DNA from: JAOUEA01 sp963810945
GTDB taxonomy: Bacteria > Actinomycetota > UBA4738 > HRBIN12
Assembly (NCBI GenBank): GCA_963810945.1
Contig: CAWEPI010000014.1
Coordinates: 283,102-347,101 of the forward strand
Direction: 5' to 3'
DNA: 64,000 nt
The notes beneath the pieces are model-generated. The model was not told the DNA's origin. It saw only the letters and a list, made by a program, of their open reading frames with translations, and did not search any database. Below are positions 1-8,529 of this stretch, piece after piece. A program made the position numbers and the translations under genes. How positions within the stretch are numbered: position 1 is the stretch's first letter; each line of letters starts with the position of its first letter.

Positions 1-237
1 GATCGACTCGAACCGGGTCACGGCGCTCGAACCGCTGTGTGCCGCTTGCGCGGCCTCGTCCTCGAAGATGAACAAGTGCACGAACCGGGTCGGGTCGTCC
101 TCCCGTTGCCAAGCCGCGTAGAGCCTCGTGCCCGGCTCGCTGGCTCGGACGTAGTCCACGAACGCGTCGATCGCCGCCTTCACCTCGGCCACCGCGGCCT
201 CGTTCACTTGGTAATGCGCCGTCTGGTAGATGGCCAT
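1..237 (-). CDS. ABM-family (YgiN-like) monooxygenase-fold protein, 3' end outside window
   Basis: The first 79 residues of a small protein are present; the gene runs off the left edge. It begins MAIYQTAHYQVNEAA and carries an aromatic beta strand, FVHLFIFEDEAA, typical of the dimeric alpha+beta barrel of the antibiotic-biosynthesis-monooxygenase family. Members are cytoplasmic proteins of about 95-110 residues; some oxidise quinols or polyketides, many have no known substrate. The ATG at 237 follows GGGAGG at a good distance, which fixes the start. No frame break is seen. The family call rests on length and strand pattern, so the reaction is not assigned. Confidence 0.6.
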   Translation of the reverse strand, partial: MAIYQTAHYQVNEAAVAEVKAAIDAFVDYVRASEPGTRLYAAWQREDDPTRFVHLFIFEDEAAQAAHSGSSAVTRFESI

Positions 238-302
238 CCCTGCCTCCCTCGGTCGCGGTCCATCGACCAGAGTGTCGCTCACAAGGGGCCAGCTCGCGCA
301 GA

Positions 303-956
303 TCAGCGGCGGGCATAGACGGCGAGGTCCCACAGGCCGCGACGTTCGCTGCGCACCGGCTCGAAGCCCGCCGCGCGGATGCGCTGATCGACGGCGCGCA
401 GTTCGTGGACGAAGGCCCGGAATCCGCGGAACTTCTTCGCGCGGAGCCGGTACCAGAGGTTGCCGACCGACACCGAGACCCGGTTCGCGAGGCCGATCGC
501 TCCGCGATCGTGTGGCGCCGTGAAGCCGTAGACCGAGCCGGCGGCGTCCAAGGTGTTCGCGAGGAGCGCATCGATGTGCGGGTAGCAGCACAACACGCGA
601 TTCAGGCTCACGACATCTGCGCGGGGAAGCGCGATCTCGGCACCGTCGCCGACGACGAAGTGCGTTCGCTCGGAGAGGCCGCGCTCGGTCGCGAGGGACC
701 GCGCCTCCCGGATCGCGCCGGGACCGAGGTCGAACCCCGTCGCGCTGTCGGCGCCGCGGGCGACCGTCGCGAGGGCCAGATCCCCGCTGCCGCACCCCAC
801 GTCGAGCACGGTGCGACCGCGGAGCCCTGCCTCCTCGAGCGCTGCGACCAACGCGGCGGTGATCTTCGCGGATGTCTCGCGGGTGCGCGCTCGGCGGGCT
901 GCGTGCGTCGCCCACTCATCGAAGCAGCAGTGCGTCGGTTCTTCCGGTCGAGCCAT
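303..956 (-). CDS. Class I SAM-dependent methyltransferase
   Basis: A 217-residue soluble protein with the SAM-binding motif I, LDVGCGSGDLA, at about residues 51-61, the acidic end of strand 2 (TGFDLG) at about 72-77, and a post-motif segment GDGAEIALPRADVV. This is a complete Rossmann-fold methyltransferase domain. The N-terminus holds a Cys-Cys pair (THCCFDEW) and the C-terminal third is rich in Arg (RLRAKKFRGFRAF). The methyl acceptor cannot be told from sequence; small-molecule acceptors are usual for this size. It sits between an ABM-like gene and a 2TM gene on the same strand, with no obvious operon partner. Confidence 0.75.
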   Translation of the reverse strand: MARPEEPTHCCFDEWATHAARRARTRETSAKITAALVAALEEAGLRGRTVLDVGCGSGDLALATVARGADSATGFDLGPGAIREARSLATERGLSERTHFVVGDGAEIALPRADVVSLNRVLCCYPHIDALLANTLDAAGSVYGFTAPHDRGAIGLANRVSVSVGNLWYRLRAKKFRGFRAFVHELRAVDQRIRAAGFEPVRSERRGLWDLAVYARR

Positions 957-981
957 CGTCAGACGCTAGCAGCGCCGGCGC

Positions 982-1254
982 TCAGTGCTCGTTGCGCAGC
1001 CGCCGCGTCTCGCGCTCGATATCCGCCTCGGTGATCGGGCGCGTGAAGAACGTGTTCCACGCGTGGAAGACGATCCCGATGCCCCACCCGAACAGCACCC
1101 AGCCCGGCCAGAAGTAGCCGCCGCCTCCGAGCGCCCAGATGCCGATCAGGGCTGCGTTCACGACCACGTACGCCACGAGGTGCTGCCAGAACTCCCTCTT
1201 CTCCTTGACCCTCTTGACCGCCAGCTCCCGGAGTTCCTCGTCCGTCATGCTCAT
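982..1254 (-). CDS. 2TM-domain small membrane protein
   Basis: Ninety residues with a charged N-terminal helix (TDEELRELAVKRVKEKREF), two transmembrane helices at about 24-43 and 48-66 (the second WPGWVLFGWGIGIVFHAW), and a short basic/acidic tail. This is the architecture of the 2TM domain family, often found alone in actinobacteria or fused to histidine kinases. Function is unknown. The start is the ATG at 1254, preceded by a GGGAGG-like stretch; a second in-frame ATG lies two codons later. Confidence 0.7.
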   Translation of the reverse strand: MSMTDEELRELAVKRVKEKREFWQHLVAYVVVNAALIGIWALGGGGYFWPGWVLFGWGIGIVFHAWNTFFTRPITEADIERETRRLRNEH

Positions 1255-1364
1255 GACGACCTCCCGCTATCCGTCCGTCTCCTCAGAGTCTGCCGCGCGG
1301 GCGGTCGCATCGGCAGGGACGTTCGTGCCGTATCGAAGAGGCCACCAGGCCGAAGGGTGCGGTC

Positions 1365-2126
1365 TCAGGTTCCCGAACTTGCCTCAGCGGATGAGGCGTA
1401 CGTCTCGATCCCTCGGATGATCACCTCGACGCCGAACGCGAACCGTTCGTCGGCGTCGCCCCCGAACAGCAGGTCGATCGATGCCCTGGTCCGCGGGAAC
1501 CGCTCCTCCGGCAGCGACTCGAGGTACTCGCGGAGCATCGCCACGATCTGGTCGGGCGGGAGATCCTCCCCGGTCGGCGAGGCGAGGCCGAGGCTCTCCT
1601 CGAACGCGTACGCCCCGACGTAGAGGCCCCAGAGATCGCCGAAGTACGCGATGACGCGGTCCGGGATGCCGACCGGTCGCAGGAGTTCGAAGAGCCACTC
1701 GGTCATCCTGGCGAGCGTCGGCCCGGCCGGGATCCGACCGAGCGAGACCCTCGCGACATCGCGGTGCCGCTCCAGGTTCGCCCGCGTGTCGAACGCGAGG
1801 TCCCGGAGCTGCTCCTGCCATCGCGTCGGGTCGGGGGCCGGAAGGACGACCTCGTCGGTCACGTGCTCGAAGACCAGCTGCAGGAGCTCGCCCTTGTTGC
1901 GGACGTGCCAGTAGAGCGAGGCCGCGCCCGTGCCGAGCTCCTCGCCCACCCGCCGCATCGAGAGGGCGTCGACGCCGTCGCGGTCGAGGACGCGAAGGGC
2001 CGCGTCGATGATCGCCTCCCTCGTCAGCGGCGTGCGGGGTCGGCCCGGAGGCGATGTCCGCCACGCGGGCTCGGGGACGTCCCGGAGCCGCGAGCCCGAC
2101 CCTTCGGATCCCTGGATCTCGTCCAT
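1365..2126 (-). CDS. TetR-family transcriptional repressor
   Basis: A 253-residue regulator with an N-terminal helix-turn-helix (LTREAIIDAALRVLDRDG ... MRRVGEELGTGAASLYWHV) at about residues 38-85 and a long C-terminal ligand domain of the tetracycline-repressor type (WLFELLRPVGIPDR; GLYVGAYAFEESLG). It is divergent from the ABC exporter pair at 2253-4074. The shared intergenic region holds two tandem palindromes overlapping the exporter promoter, so it very likely represses the exporter genes and itself. An upstream reading frame continues, but it lies antisense to the ABC gene and is not coding. The start at 2126 is the first ATG before the conserved domain. Confidence 0.9.
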   Translation of the reverse strand: MDEIQGSEGSGSRLRDVPEPAWRTSPPGRPRTPLTREAIIDAALRVLDRDGVDALSMRRVGEELGTGAASLYWHVRNKGELLQLVFEHVTDEVVLPAPDPTRWQEQLRDLAFDTRANLERHRDVARVSLGRIPAGPTLARMTEWLFELLRPVGIPDRVIAYFGDLWGLYVGAYAFEESLGLASPTGEDLPPDQIVAMLREYLESLPEERFPRTRASIDLLFGGDADERFAFGVEVIIRGIETYASSAEASSGT

Positions 2127-2148
2127 GTCGGGAAGCGTACCACTCCTC

Positions 2149-2223
2149 GAACGGCGTTCCACTCCTCGAACGGCGTTTGACAGATGGGTGGTCGTGGTGC
2201 AGAATCGCGTTCGAGAGCGGAAC
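2149..2223 (+). promoter_or_regulatory. Tandem TetR operators overlapping the drug-exporter promoter
   Basis: The 11-bp palindrome GAACGGCGTTC lies at 2149-2159 and is repeated at 2168-2178 with one end base changed, inside a 19-bp direct repeat. The second copy overlaps a -35 box TTGACA (2177-2182). A 17-bp spacer leads to CAGAAT (2200-2205) as -10. A third, looser dyad with GTTC and GAAC arms lies at 2209-2223, around the expected start of transcription. A repressor bound here would block the ABC exporter promoter. The TetR gene reads away from the same region. Confidence 0.7.
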
Positions 2224-2252
2224 AGTGTTCGAGACGCGGGGAGGGAGATGAG

Positions 2253-3224
2253 ATGACGGTAACGATCGAGGCGGAAGGGGTCGTGAAGCGATTCGGGAAG
2301 ACGCGGGCGCTGGACGGGCTCGATCTGCAGACGCACGCCGGCCAGGTGGTCGCGGTGCTCGGTCCCAACGGTGCGGGGAAGACGACGCTCGTCGGAGCGA
2401 TCGCGACGCTGCACGGCATCGACGGCGGGTCGCTCCGGGTGAACGGACACGATGTGCAGCGGTCGCCCCACGCCGTGCGACGCACGATCGGCCTGGCGGG
2501 CCAGTCCGCGGCGATCGAGCCCGCGATGACTGGGCGAGAGAACCTCGAGATGGTCGGCCGGTTGTTCGGTCAGGATCGTGCGACGGTGAAGGCCGCCGCC
2601 GCGGAGGTCCTCGAACGCTTCGACCTCGGCGCGGTCGCCGACGACCTGGCCAGGACGTACTCCGGGGGCATGCGACGCAAGCTCGACCTGGGCGCCAGCC
2701 TGGTCGGCGCTCCGCGCCTGTTGCTGCTGGACGAGCCGACCACCGGGTTGGACCCGCGGAGCAGGATCGAGCTCTGGGACGCGATCAGGTCGCTGGTCGG
2801 CCAGGGGACCGACGTGCTGCTCACGACCCAGTACCTGGACGAAGCCGATCACCTGGCGGGGCACGTCGTCATCATCGATCACGGCCGAGTCGTCGCGGCC
2901 GGGGCGCCCGCGGACCTGAAGCAACGGCTCGGCGGCAGCGTGATCGAGGTGCACGTGCGGTACGGGGACGACCTGCCGGCGGCGGCCGGCGCGCTCGACC
3001 CGATCGGCCCTGGACGCGTACGCGTGGAAGAGGCGACGCGCCGGGTGAGCGTCCAGGTCGAGGACGACGAGGATCGCCTGATGCAGGCGATGCGCTCGCT
3101 CTCCGAGGCGCGGATCGAGATCGACGACATCTCGCTGCGGCAGCCGACGCTCGACGAGGTGTTCCTCACCCTGACCGGAACGAGACCGGACCCTGCAGCG
3201 GAGCCGGAGCACGACGCCGCCTGA
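2253..3224 (+). CDS. Daunorubicin-resistance (DrrA)-type ABC transporter ATPase
   Basis: A 323-residue ATPase with Walker A GPNGAGKTT at about 37-45, Q-loop region GLAGQSAAIEPAMTG, signature YSGGMRRKLDL, Walker B LLLLDEPTTGLD and switch histidine region replaced by LLTTQYLDEAD. The Gln-Tyr in place of the usual His is normal for the DrrA branch. The extra C-terminal domain (after about 220, ending LRQPTLDEVFLTLTG) is also diagnostic. It powers the permease encoded 19 bp downstream to export hydrophobic drugs or lipids. The ATG at 2253 has a GGGGAGGG ribosome site. Expression is probably set by the operators at 2149-2223. Confidence 0.9.
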   Translation: MTVTIEAEGVVKRFGKTRALDGLDLQTHAGQVVAVLGPNGAGKTTLVGAIATLHGIDGGSLRVNGHDVQRSPHAVRRTIGLAGQSAAIEPAMTGRENLEMVGRLFGQDRATVKAAAAEVLERFDLGAVADDLARTYSGGMRRKLDLGASLVGAPRLLLLDEPTTGLDPRSRIELWDAIRSLVGQGTDVLLTTQYLDEADHLAGHVVIIDHGRVVAAGAPADLKQRLGGSVIEVHVRYGDDLPAAAGALDPIGPGRVRVEEATRRVSVQVEDDEDRLMQAMRSLSEARIEIDDISLRQPTLDEVFLTLTGTRPDPAAEPEHDAA

Positions 3225-3243
3225 GGAGGAAGGAGACGACACG

Positions 3244-4074
3244 ATGACGACGATGACGACGATGACCCAGACGGCGACGCGCACGCCAGATCGGGGGGCC
3301 GGCCTGGTGGCGAGCACGATCGTGGTGGCTCGACGGGCCTTCCTGAAGTTCCTCCGCACGCCGCAGTGGGTCGTGCTGGGCAGCATCCAGATGGCGCTGT
3401 TCCTCGTGCTGTTCCGCTACGTGTTCGGCGGCGCGATCGGGGCGGAGGGCGGCGTCACCTACGTCGACTTCGTGGTGCCGGGGTTCATCGCCACCGGGGT
3501 GCTGTTCGTGGGCGGGGGGCTCGCGGTGGGGATAGCGGAGGACATGGAGCAGGGGTTCGTCGACCGGCTGCGGTCGCTGCCGATCCCCCGGGCCTCCGTC
3601 CTGCTCGGGCGGTTCCTCGCGGACACCGGCATCCTCGTGTGGAACCTCGCGATCGGTGTGGCGGTCGGCTACCTGGTGGGCTTCCGCCTGCACGGGAGCG
3701 TCGCCCAGGGGCTCGCGGCGTTCGGCCTGTGCGTGATCTTCGGATGTGCCATGGGTTGGATGTTCATGTGTGCGGGTATGTACGCGGGGAACGCGCAGGC
3801 CGCGCAGGCGGCGGGGCTCCTGGTGGTCCCCTTCGCGTTCGTCTCGAGCGCGTACGTACCCGTGGCGACGCTGCCGGGATGGCTCCAAGCGGTGGCCGAG
3901 CACTCCCCCGTGACGTACATGGTGGATGCGGTGCGAGCGTTGACCCTGGGTCCGGGCGCGGAGGCGGCGCTCGGTCATGCGGCGAGCTTCTACGTGACCC
4001 GATCCCTCCTGTGGGCCGTGGCGTTCGTGGCGATCTTCGCGCCGCTCACGATCGCGCGGTTCCGCCGTGGATGA
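3244..4074 (+). CDS. DrrB-type ABC-2 permease of a drug/lipid exporter
   Basis: A 276-residue membrane protein with six predicted helices. These include WVVLGSIQMALFLVLFRYVF near 40-60, GFIATGVLFVGGGLAVGIA, LAAFGLCVIFGCAMGWMFM and a C-terminal LLWAVAFVAIFAPLTIARF. The conserved EDMEQGFVDRLRSLPI loop contacts the ATPase in this family. It follows the ATPase gene after a GAGGAAGGAG ribosome site and forms the exporter with it. The N-terminus (MTTMTTMTQTAT) is repetitive because ACGATG is reiterated in the DNA. Confidence 0.9.
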   Translation: MTTMTTMTQTATRTPDRGAGLVASTIVVARRAFLKFLRTPQWVVLGSIQMALFLVLFRYVFGGAIGAEGGVTYVDFVVPGFIATGVLFVGGGLAVGIAEDMEQGFVDRLRSLPIPRASVLLGRFLADTGILVWNLAIGVAVGYLVGFRLHGSVAQGLAAFGLCVIFGCAMGWMFMCAGMYAGNAQAAQAAGLLVVPFAFVSSAYVPVATLPGWLQAVAEHSPVTYMVDAVRALTLGPGAEAALGHAASFYVTRSLLWAVAFVAIFAPLTIARFRRG

Positions 4075-4084
4075 TGACGAAAGG

Positions 4085-4756
4085 ATGAGCGACATGAACG
4101 ATGCGACGAACGCACAGCCGCTGACGGTCTCGGCCGACGGCAACGACGTCTCGGTGGCGCTCGGTGCGGCACCTGCCGGCCGGCTCGAGTTCGCGAACGG
4201 CACGGCATACCTGACGTTGCGCGCGGACCCGGACCTCGACCGGATGCTCCGCGCGCACTTCGAGGGATCCGCGCCGAAGGCCAGCATGACGAGCGAGACG
4301 GTCACGTTCCGCTATCCGCGCGTGGGCCGGCCGTTCGACTGGCGACGCCGCCGGGCAGAGGTGACCCTGAGCACGGCGGTGCCGTGGGAGATCGACGTGC
4401 GCGGTGGCGCGGCCGGTGTCGACGCCGACCTGCGTGGGGTCGAACTGCTCGGGTTCCGCGTGGGCGGCGGCGTCAGCGGGATCGAGGTGCTCCTGCCGCC
4501 GCCGATCGGGGTCGTCCCGGTCTCGATCGGCGGGGGGGCGAGCAACGTCCGGCTGCTGCGGCCCGACGAGGTGCCGGTGCGCCTCCAGATCCGCGGCGGC
4601 GCCTCGGAGCTCGTGTTCGGCGACCAGCAGCTCGGCGCGATCGGCGGCCCGGTTCGCCTGCACAGCGACGGGTTCGACGAGCAGGCCGATCGGTACGAGA
4701 TCACGGTCGGCGGCGGTGCCAGCAAGCTCACGATCGGCACGGTCGCCGTTCGATGA
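4085..4756 (+). CDS. Conserved hypothetical protein with glycine-rich beta repeats
   Basis: About 223 residues, likely co-transcribed with the exporter: the permease stop is 10 bp upstream. An N-terminal part with a basic patch (DWRRRRAEV) is followed by a repeating beta pattern in which GGG or GGA steps recur every 25-30 residues (RGGAAGVDA, VGGGVSGIE, IGGGASNVR, RGGASELVF, VGGGASKLT). This resembles the right-handed beta folds of LiaF-tail and DUF4097-like proteins. There is no signal peptide or membrane helix. GTG 4067, ATG 4085 and ATG 4094 are all possible starts; the last has the best spacing from AAAGG. Function unknown. Confidence 0.65.
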   Translation: MSDMNDATNAQPLTVSADGNDVSVALGAAPAGRLEFANGTAYLTLRADPDLDRMLRAHFEGSAPKASMTSETVTFRYPRVGRPFDWRRRRAEVTLSTAVPWEIDVRGGAAGVDADLRGVELLGFRVGGGVSGIEVLLPPPIGVVPVSIGGGASNVRLLRPDEVPVRLQIRGGASELVFGDQQLGAIGGPVRLHSDGFDEQADRYEITVGGGASKLTIGTVAVR

Positions 4757-4855
4757 GCGGGCGGCTGCGGGTCGCCACCCGCCCTGCCGGAGTTGCTCCT
4801 CGTCGGCGGTTCGCCGATGCTCGACGCGCGACGAGCGCGCGGAAGGAGGATGGCC

Positions 4856-5035
4856 ATGTGTCTGACATGCGGGTGCATGCAGCCCCATGACGATCACGGG
4901 AACCCGGACTACCTGACGATCGAGGGCCTCGAGAGGAGCGCGGGCGCCGACTCGATGGGGCTCGATGAAGCCGTGCGCAATCTGATCGCCACGGTCGAGG
5001 TCGCGAAGGCGGAGCGCGAGCACGAGCACCGTTGA
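4856..5035 (+). CDS. Small CLTCGC-type conserved protein
   Basis: A 59-residue protein starting MCLTCGCMQPHDDHGNP, then a short linker and a helical C-terminal half (AVRNLIATVEVAKAEREHEH). Small actinobacterial proteins with this CxxCxC start and an HDDHG-type segment are common. The two Cys and the His/Asp cluster suggest a metal site, but no function is established. The ATG at 4856 is preceded by AAGGAGG six bases upstream; an ATG at 4850 is too close to that site. Confidence 0.7.
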   Translation: MCLTCGCMQPHDDHGNPDYLTIEGLERSAGADSMGLDEAVRNLIATVEVAKAEREHEHR

Positions 5036-5283
5036 TCGCCTGATCTTCCCTGAGCGGCGGCAGGAGTCGCCCGCCCACCTCTCGCTGGCGATCCGCGACC
5101 CGGCGGTCGGCTGGCACGGCGCGGACGCGGAGTCCCTCGCGCGCCGCCGGCGCAGAGCGACCTCACGCCTCGGCGAGGCTCGCGCCGGCGATCGGCCGGG
5201 ACGGTGAGGAACGAGACCCGACACCGCGACACGGAGGGCTCCTCGCGCGTCTTCATGGTGTGATGCGCGAAAGGACGGCGCCG

Positions 5284-5814
5284 ATGGAGCGGGACGAGGG
5301 GGTCGCGGGGGTCGAACCGCGCCCGGGGAGCTTGGAGGACCTCTACGTCCGCCATGTCCCCGACGCGACCAGGCTCGCGTTCCTACTGACCCATGATGGC
5401 CCGACCGCGGAGGATGTCGCGCAGGAGGCCTTCATCAGGGTCGCCGCGCGGCTGCGCCATCTCCGATCCCCCGATGCGTTCGCGGCCTACCTACGGCGCA
5501 CCGTCACCAACCTGTGCATCAGCCATCATCGGCGCCAGAAGACCGCCCGCGCCTACGTCGACACCGAGGCGGCGCGATCAGCCGGTCGTGAGCCAGCGAC
5601 CCAACTCCCCGACATCGAGACGCAAGACGAGCTCCGGATGGCCCTCGCCGAACTCCCGGGGCGTCAACGCGCCGCGGTGATCCTCCGTTTCTACGGCGAC
5701 CTGAACGAAGACGAGGTCGCACACGCGCTCGGCTGCTCCACCGCGGCTGCACGCTCGTTGGTCTTCCGGGGCATGGAAACCCTCCGGAGCCGCATAGGAG
5801 GGGACGACCGATGA
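5284..5814 (+). CDS. ECF sigma factor (SigE-like group)
   Basis: A 176-residue sigma-70 factor. Region 2 runs from LEDLYVRHVPDATRLAFLLT to FAAYLRRTVTNLCISHHR and includes the core-binding segment AEDVAQEAFIRV. Region 4 holds LPGRQRAAVILRFYGDLNED followed by the helix-turn-helix VAHALGCSTAAARSLVFRG. The reading frame also offers an ATG at 5260, but GAAAGGA at about 5269 favours the ATG at 5284. The stop overlaps the start of the next gene (ATGA, 5811-5814), a usual sign of coupling to a membrane partner that controls the sigma factor. Confidence 0.85.
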   Translation: MERDEGVAGVEPRPGSLEDLYVRHVPDATRLAFLLTHDGPTAEDVAQEAFIRVAARLRHLRSPDAFAAYLRRTVTNLCISHHRRQKTARAYVDTEAARSAGREPATQLPDIETQDELRMALAELPGRQRAAVILRFYGDLNEDEVAHALGCSTAAARSLVFRGMETLRSRIGGDDR

Positions 5815-7343
5815 ACGACGTCGAACGGCGGATCCGCGACATCCTCGCCCACGACGCCTCGCGGGCCCCGCTCGTCGAGCAGATGCCCGATCGCGTCAGG
5901 CCGAGGGTTCGACGCAGGCAAACAGGGATGGCCGTCGTCGCCGCGTTGACGAGCGTCGCGCTGATCGCAGGGGTGGTCGCCGTCATGCGGAGCCTGGAGC
6001 CCGTGGAGCGCCCTCGCCCCGTCGTGGTGCCGACGGTCCCACCGGTGCCGACGGGCACACGGCCGGTATTCCAGCGCACCGCGACGATCGGCGGCCTCAC
6101 GGTCACGAGCCCGAGCGACTGGTACCTCGTCGACTACTGGGGCGCCTGGAACTCCGACGCCACGTCGTTGGACAGCCACGCGATCCCCCTCCTCGAACTG
6201 ACGAACTTCGATGCGGGACTCTCGTCGCCGGTGTGTGAGGCCGGAGCCGACGCGACGACCCGCCTGCCCGCCGACGGCGTCGCGATCTTCGTGACGGTCG
6301 GCAACGACGGCTCCGATGGTGCCGACCTCTGCGGTGGCAGGATCGAACGGGCCCTCCCTGGGACCGTCGGCTCGACCCCCTACCGCGCCGTGATGACGCT
6401 GGGTCCGGAGGTGAGCGACGAGGACCGGGCCGCCGCCGAGCAGATCTGGAGCTCGATGGCGTGGAACCGTCTCACCTTCTACGCGAGAGGCCGGAGCCCT
6501 CGCTACGTCCTCGACGGGTGGCAGGACGGGTCAACGAGCTCGCTCCTCGAGGTGGTCCCGTCCTCCCAGAACGTCGAGCTCTCCTTGATCGAGACCGACG
6601 GCGATGGGGGCTCCGGCGAGTCGACCGTCGCGAACGTGGACGTTCCTGAGAAGCAGGCGATCGAGGGGGACACCTTCGGCGCCGTGACGAAGGACGCGGC
6701 CCGGGTGGAGTACCGGCGCGCGGGCGAGTCCACCGCGCTCGTAGCGCGGCTGATCGACCTCCCGCCGACGCTCGCCGCTGCCTTCGACGCGTACGTGGTC
6801 GAGCGGCCGCCGAAAGGAGGGCCGTCCGAGGTCCAGGCGATCGGCGCCGACGGCAAACTCCTCGGCTCGAACCTCCCGCCGCTCGTCGACACCCAGCGGG
6901 TGGGGACCGTCCACGGGTTCGGGTCGACCTGGGTCGTTAAGGAGTCCACGTCGGCGGACGGCTACTGGAGCAGCACGTGCGTCGAGCCTGAGGCGGACGC
7001 ATCGACGTCGCGTCCGTGCGAGCAGGGCCCGGGCGGCGGCATGCTCGTCCAGACCTTCCAGGCACCGAACCCCGCGGTGTTCGTGACGCAGGGCGTGGGC
7101 GACAACGTGGGCGCGATCGACGTCCGGGCCGATGACGGCCGGGTGTTCCATGCGGTGATGCTGCCGTACCAGGGTGCGTTCGTGGCCGTGGTCGCACTCG
7201 ATGGAGCGGGTCAGGGAAGGTTCGTCTACTCCCTCACCGACGGCGGGACCGACCAGGGCCTGCGTCCCGAAGCGCAGGTGGCGTGGCCGGACCTCGGCCA
7301 AGTGATCGGTGCAGGCTCCTTCCCCCCGCCCGAGAAGCCGTGA
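5811..7343 (+). CDS. Single-pass membrane protein coupled to the ECF sigma factor
   Basis: A 510-residue protein with a short cytoplasmic N-terminus (DVERRIRDILAHDASRAP), one transmembrane helix at about 38-60 (MAVVAALTSVALIAGVVAVM), a Pro/Val-rich linker, and a large outside domain. The outer part has paired Cys (SSTCVEPE ... RPCEQGPG) and no catalytic motif I recognise. It overlaps the sigma gene by four bases, so the two are translationally coupled. By position it is the likely anti-sigma or signal receptor, although the N-terminus lacks the Zn-binding His-Cys motif of ZAS anti-sigma factors. Confidence 0.7.
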   Translation: MNDVERRIRDILAHDASRAPLVEQMPDRVRPRVRRRQTGMAVVAALTSVALIAGVVAVMRSLEPVERPRPVVVPTVPPVPTGTRPVFQRTATIGGLTVTSPSDWYLVDYWGAWNSDATSLDSHAIPLLELTNFDAGLSSPVCEAGADATTRLPADGVAIFVTVGNDGSDGADLCGGRIERALPGTVGSTPYRAVMTLGPEVSDEDRAAAEQIWSSMAWNRLTFYARGRSPRYVLDGWQDGSTSSLLEVVPSSQNVELSLIETDGDGGSGESTVANVDVPEKQAIEGDTFGAVTKDAARVEYRRAGESTALVARLIDLPPTLAAAFDAYVVERPPKGGPSEVQAIGADGKLLGSNLPPLVDTQRVGTVHGFGSTWVVKESTSADGYWSSTCVEPEADASTSRPCEQGPGGGMLVQTFQAPNPAVFVTQGVGDNVGAIDVRADDGRVFHAVMLPYQGAFVAVVALDGAGQGRFVYSLTDGGTDQGLRPEAQVAWPDLGQVIGAGSFPPPEKP

Positions 7344-7422
7344 CGACGACAGGGGTGCCCAGGTGTTCGTCGCTCGATGGGCCAGGGCGGCGTCGTGAAG
7401 GACCGAGGGAGGAGGATCGAAG

Positions 7423-8187
7423 ATGAAGAGGTACGCGTGCGGACGGACGTGCGTTCGATGGCTCGTGATATCCGCGTCGCTGTTCGTCGCGACCGCCTGT
7501 TCGAGCGGCGCGGCAGGGCGATCGTCGACGCCCGCAGCGACTTCGACGCCGATGGCGGCGTCGAGCGAGACGGGAAGCCCTACACAGTCGACAGACCCGG
7601 GCGCGACATCGATCCACGCGTTCGTCATCGGGGGTGGCGACTACCCCAGCTACACGGTCGAGGCGCCCCACACGTGGGCCGCCTGGCAGAAGCACTTCGT
7701 CGTGAACCAGAGCGTGTCCGGAGTGATGGGCCTCAGCGTCTGGGATGTCGGCCGGCTCCCTCGGAACCCGTGCCACCCGCTGGGGCACCTGTACGACCCC
7801 GGGCCGACGGTCGACGATCTCGTCGCGGCACTCGCGGCCCAGTCGATGCGCCACGCCACGACACCGTCCGACGTGACGCTCGCCGGCTACGACGGCCGGT
7901 ACATCGAGTGGTCGGTGCCGGCTCACATGGTGGTGACCGGGGATGCCGACTTCGCAGGATGCGACGTCCAGTCCAATGGGCACCGGGACTTCGTCAGCTG
8001 GCTCGGCAACGGCGAGGGCGAGCGGTACCAGCAGGTCGCGGGCCAGGTCGACCGGCTCTGGGTCCTCGACGTCCGCGGGCAGCGGCTGGTGGTCGACGCC
8101 ACCTACTCACCGGACACCACGCGAGCCGAGCGCCGCGAACTTGGCCAGATCGCGGAGTCGCTCAGATTCGCAGCTCCGGCCGCGTAG
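7423..8187 (+). CDS. Secreted lipoprotein, unknown function
   Basis: A 254-residue protein with a Sec/lipoprotein signal: basic start MKRYACGRTCVRW, a hydrophobic core, and a lipobox ending ATAC with the Cys at about 26. A Ser/Thr/Ala-rich linker follows. The mature domain has FVIGGGDYPSYTVEAP, three or four Cys and a C-terminal segment VLDVRGQRLVVDATYSPDT that resembles the end of other sigma-linked extracytoplasmic proteins. It lies 79 bp after the membrane partner of the ECF factor and is probably part of the same functional group. No enzyme motif is seen. Confidence 0.7.
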   Translation: MKRYACGRTCVRWLVISASLFVATACSSGAAGRSSTPAATSTPMAASSETGSPTQSTDPGATSIHAFVIGGGDYPSYTVEAPHTWAAWQKHFVVNQSVSGVMGLSVWDVGRLPRNPCHPLGHLYDPGPTVDDLVAALAAQSMRHATTPSDVTLAGYDGRYIEWSVPAHMVVTGDADFAGCDVQSNGHRDFVSWLGNGEGERYQQVAGQVDRLWVLDVRGQRLVVDATYSPDTTRAERRELGQIAESLRFAAPAA

Positions 8188-8529
8188 CACTCGGCTGTGG
8201 TCCTGATAGCAGCTCCTCATCCACGCTGGACGTTGGAGGGCGTGTTCCCTGACGGTGGGCCGAACGGGTGATGGCCGGATGCCCCACTGTGCCTGGAAGA
8301 GCACCTCCATTAGCCTCCGGGCTGACCCGAAGGATGGCTTCGTTCAGGGATCCAGCCGCTACTCCTCGGGTCATGCCGGGAGGGCGCTCATGGGGCTCAA
8401 CGTTCGCGGTGAACCATCGGTGACCGGCGAACGGCCCGGCGCAGGACCCTCCCGGGTGCCGCTATCCCGTCTCTGTCTGCCGGGACGCCCCGAACCCTCC
8501 GACAACGCACATGCCGTGGAGGTCCCAAC
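8188..8529. other. Intergenic region, no gene seen
   Basis: 342 bases between the lipoprotein gene and the next membrane protein gene. The short frames here have no ribosome site and no recognisable protein. I see no strong hairpin followed by T residues. Confidence 0.5.

Noticed and set aside
2149..2178. LexA box at the TetR operator
   Set aside because: The arms are separated by three bases (GAAC-GGC-GTTC), not four, and the flanking C and G of the LexA consensus do not fit.
1365..3386. A 673-codon minus-strand frame covering the TetR gene and the ABC ATPase gene
   Set aside because: Only the part below 2126 is a TetR protein. The rest is antisense to the ATPase and has the Arg/His-rich composition of a shadow frame.
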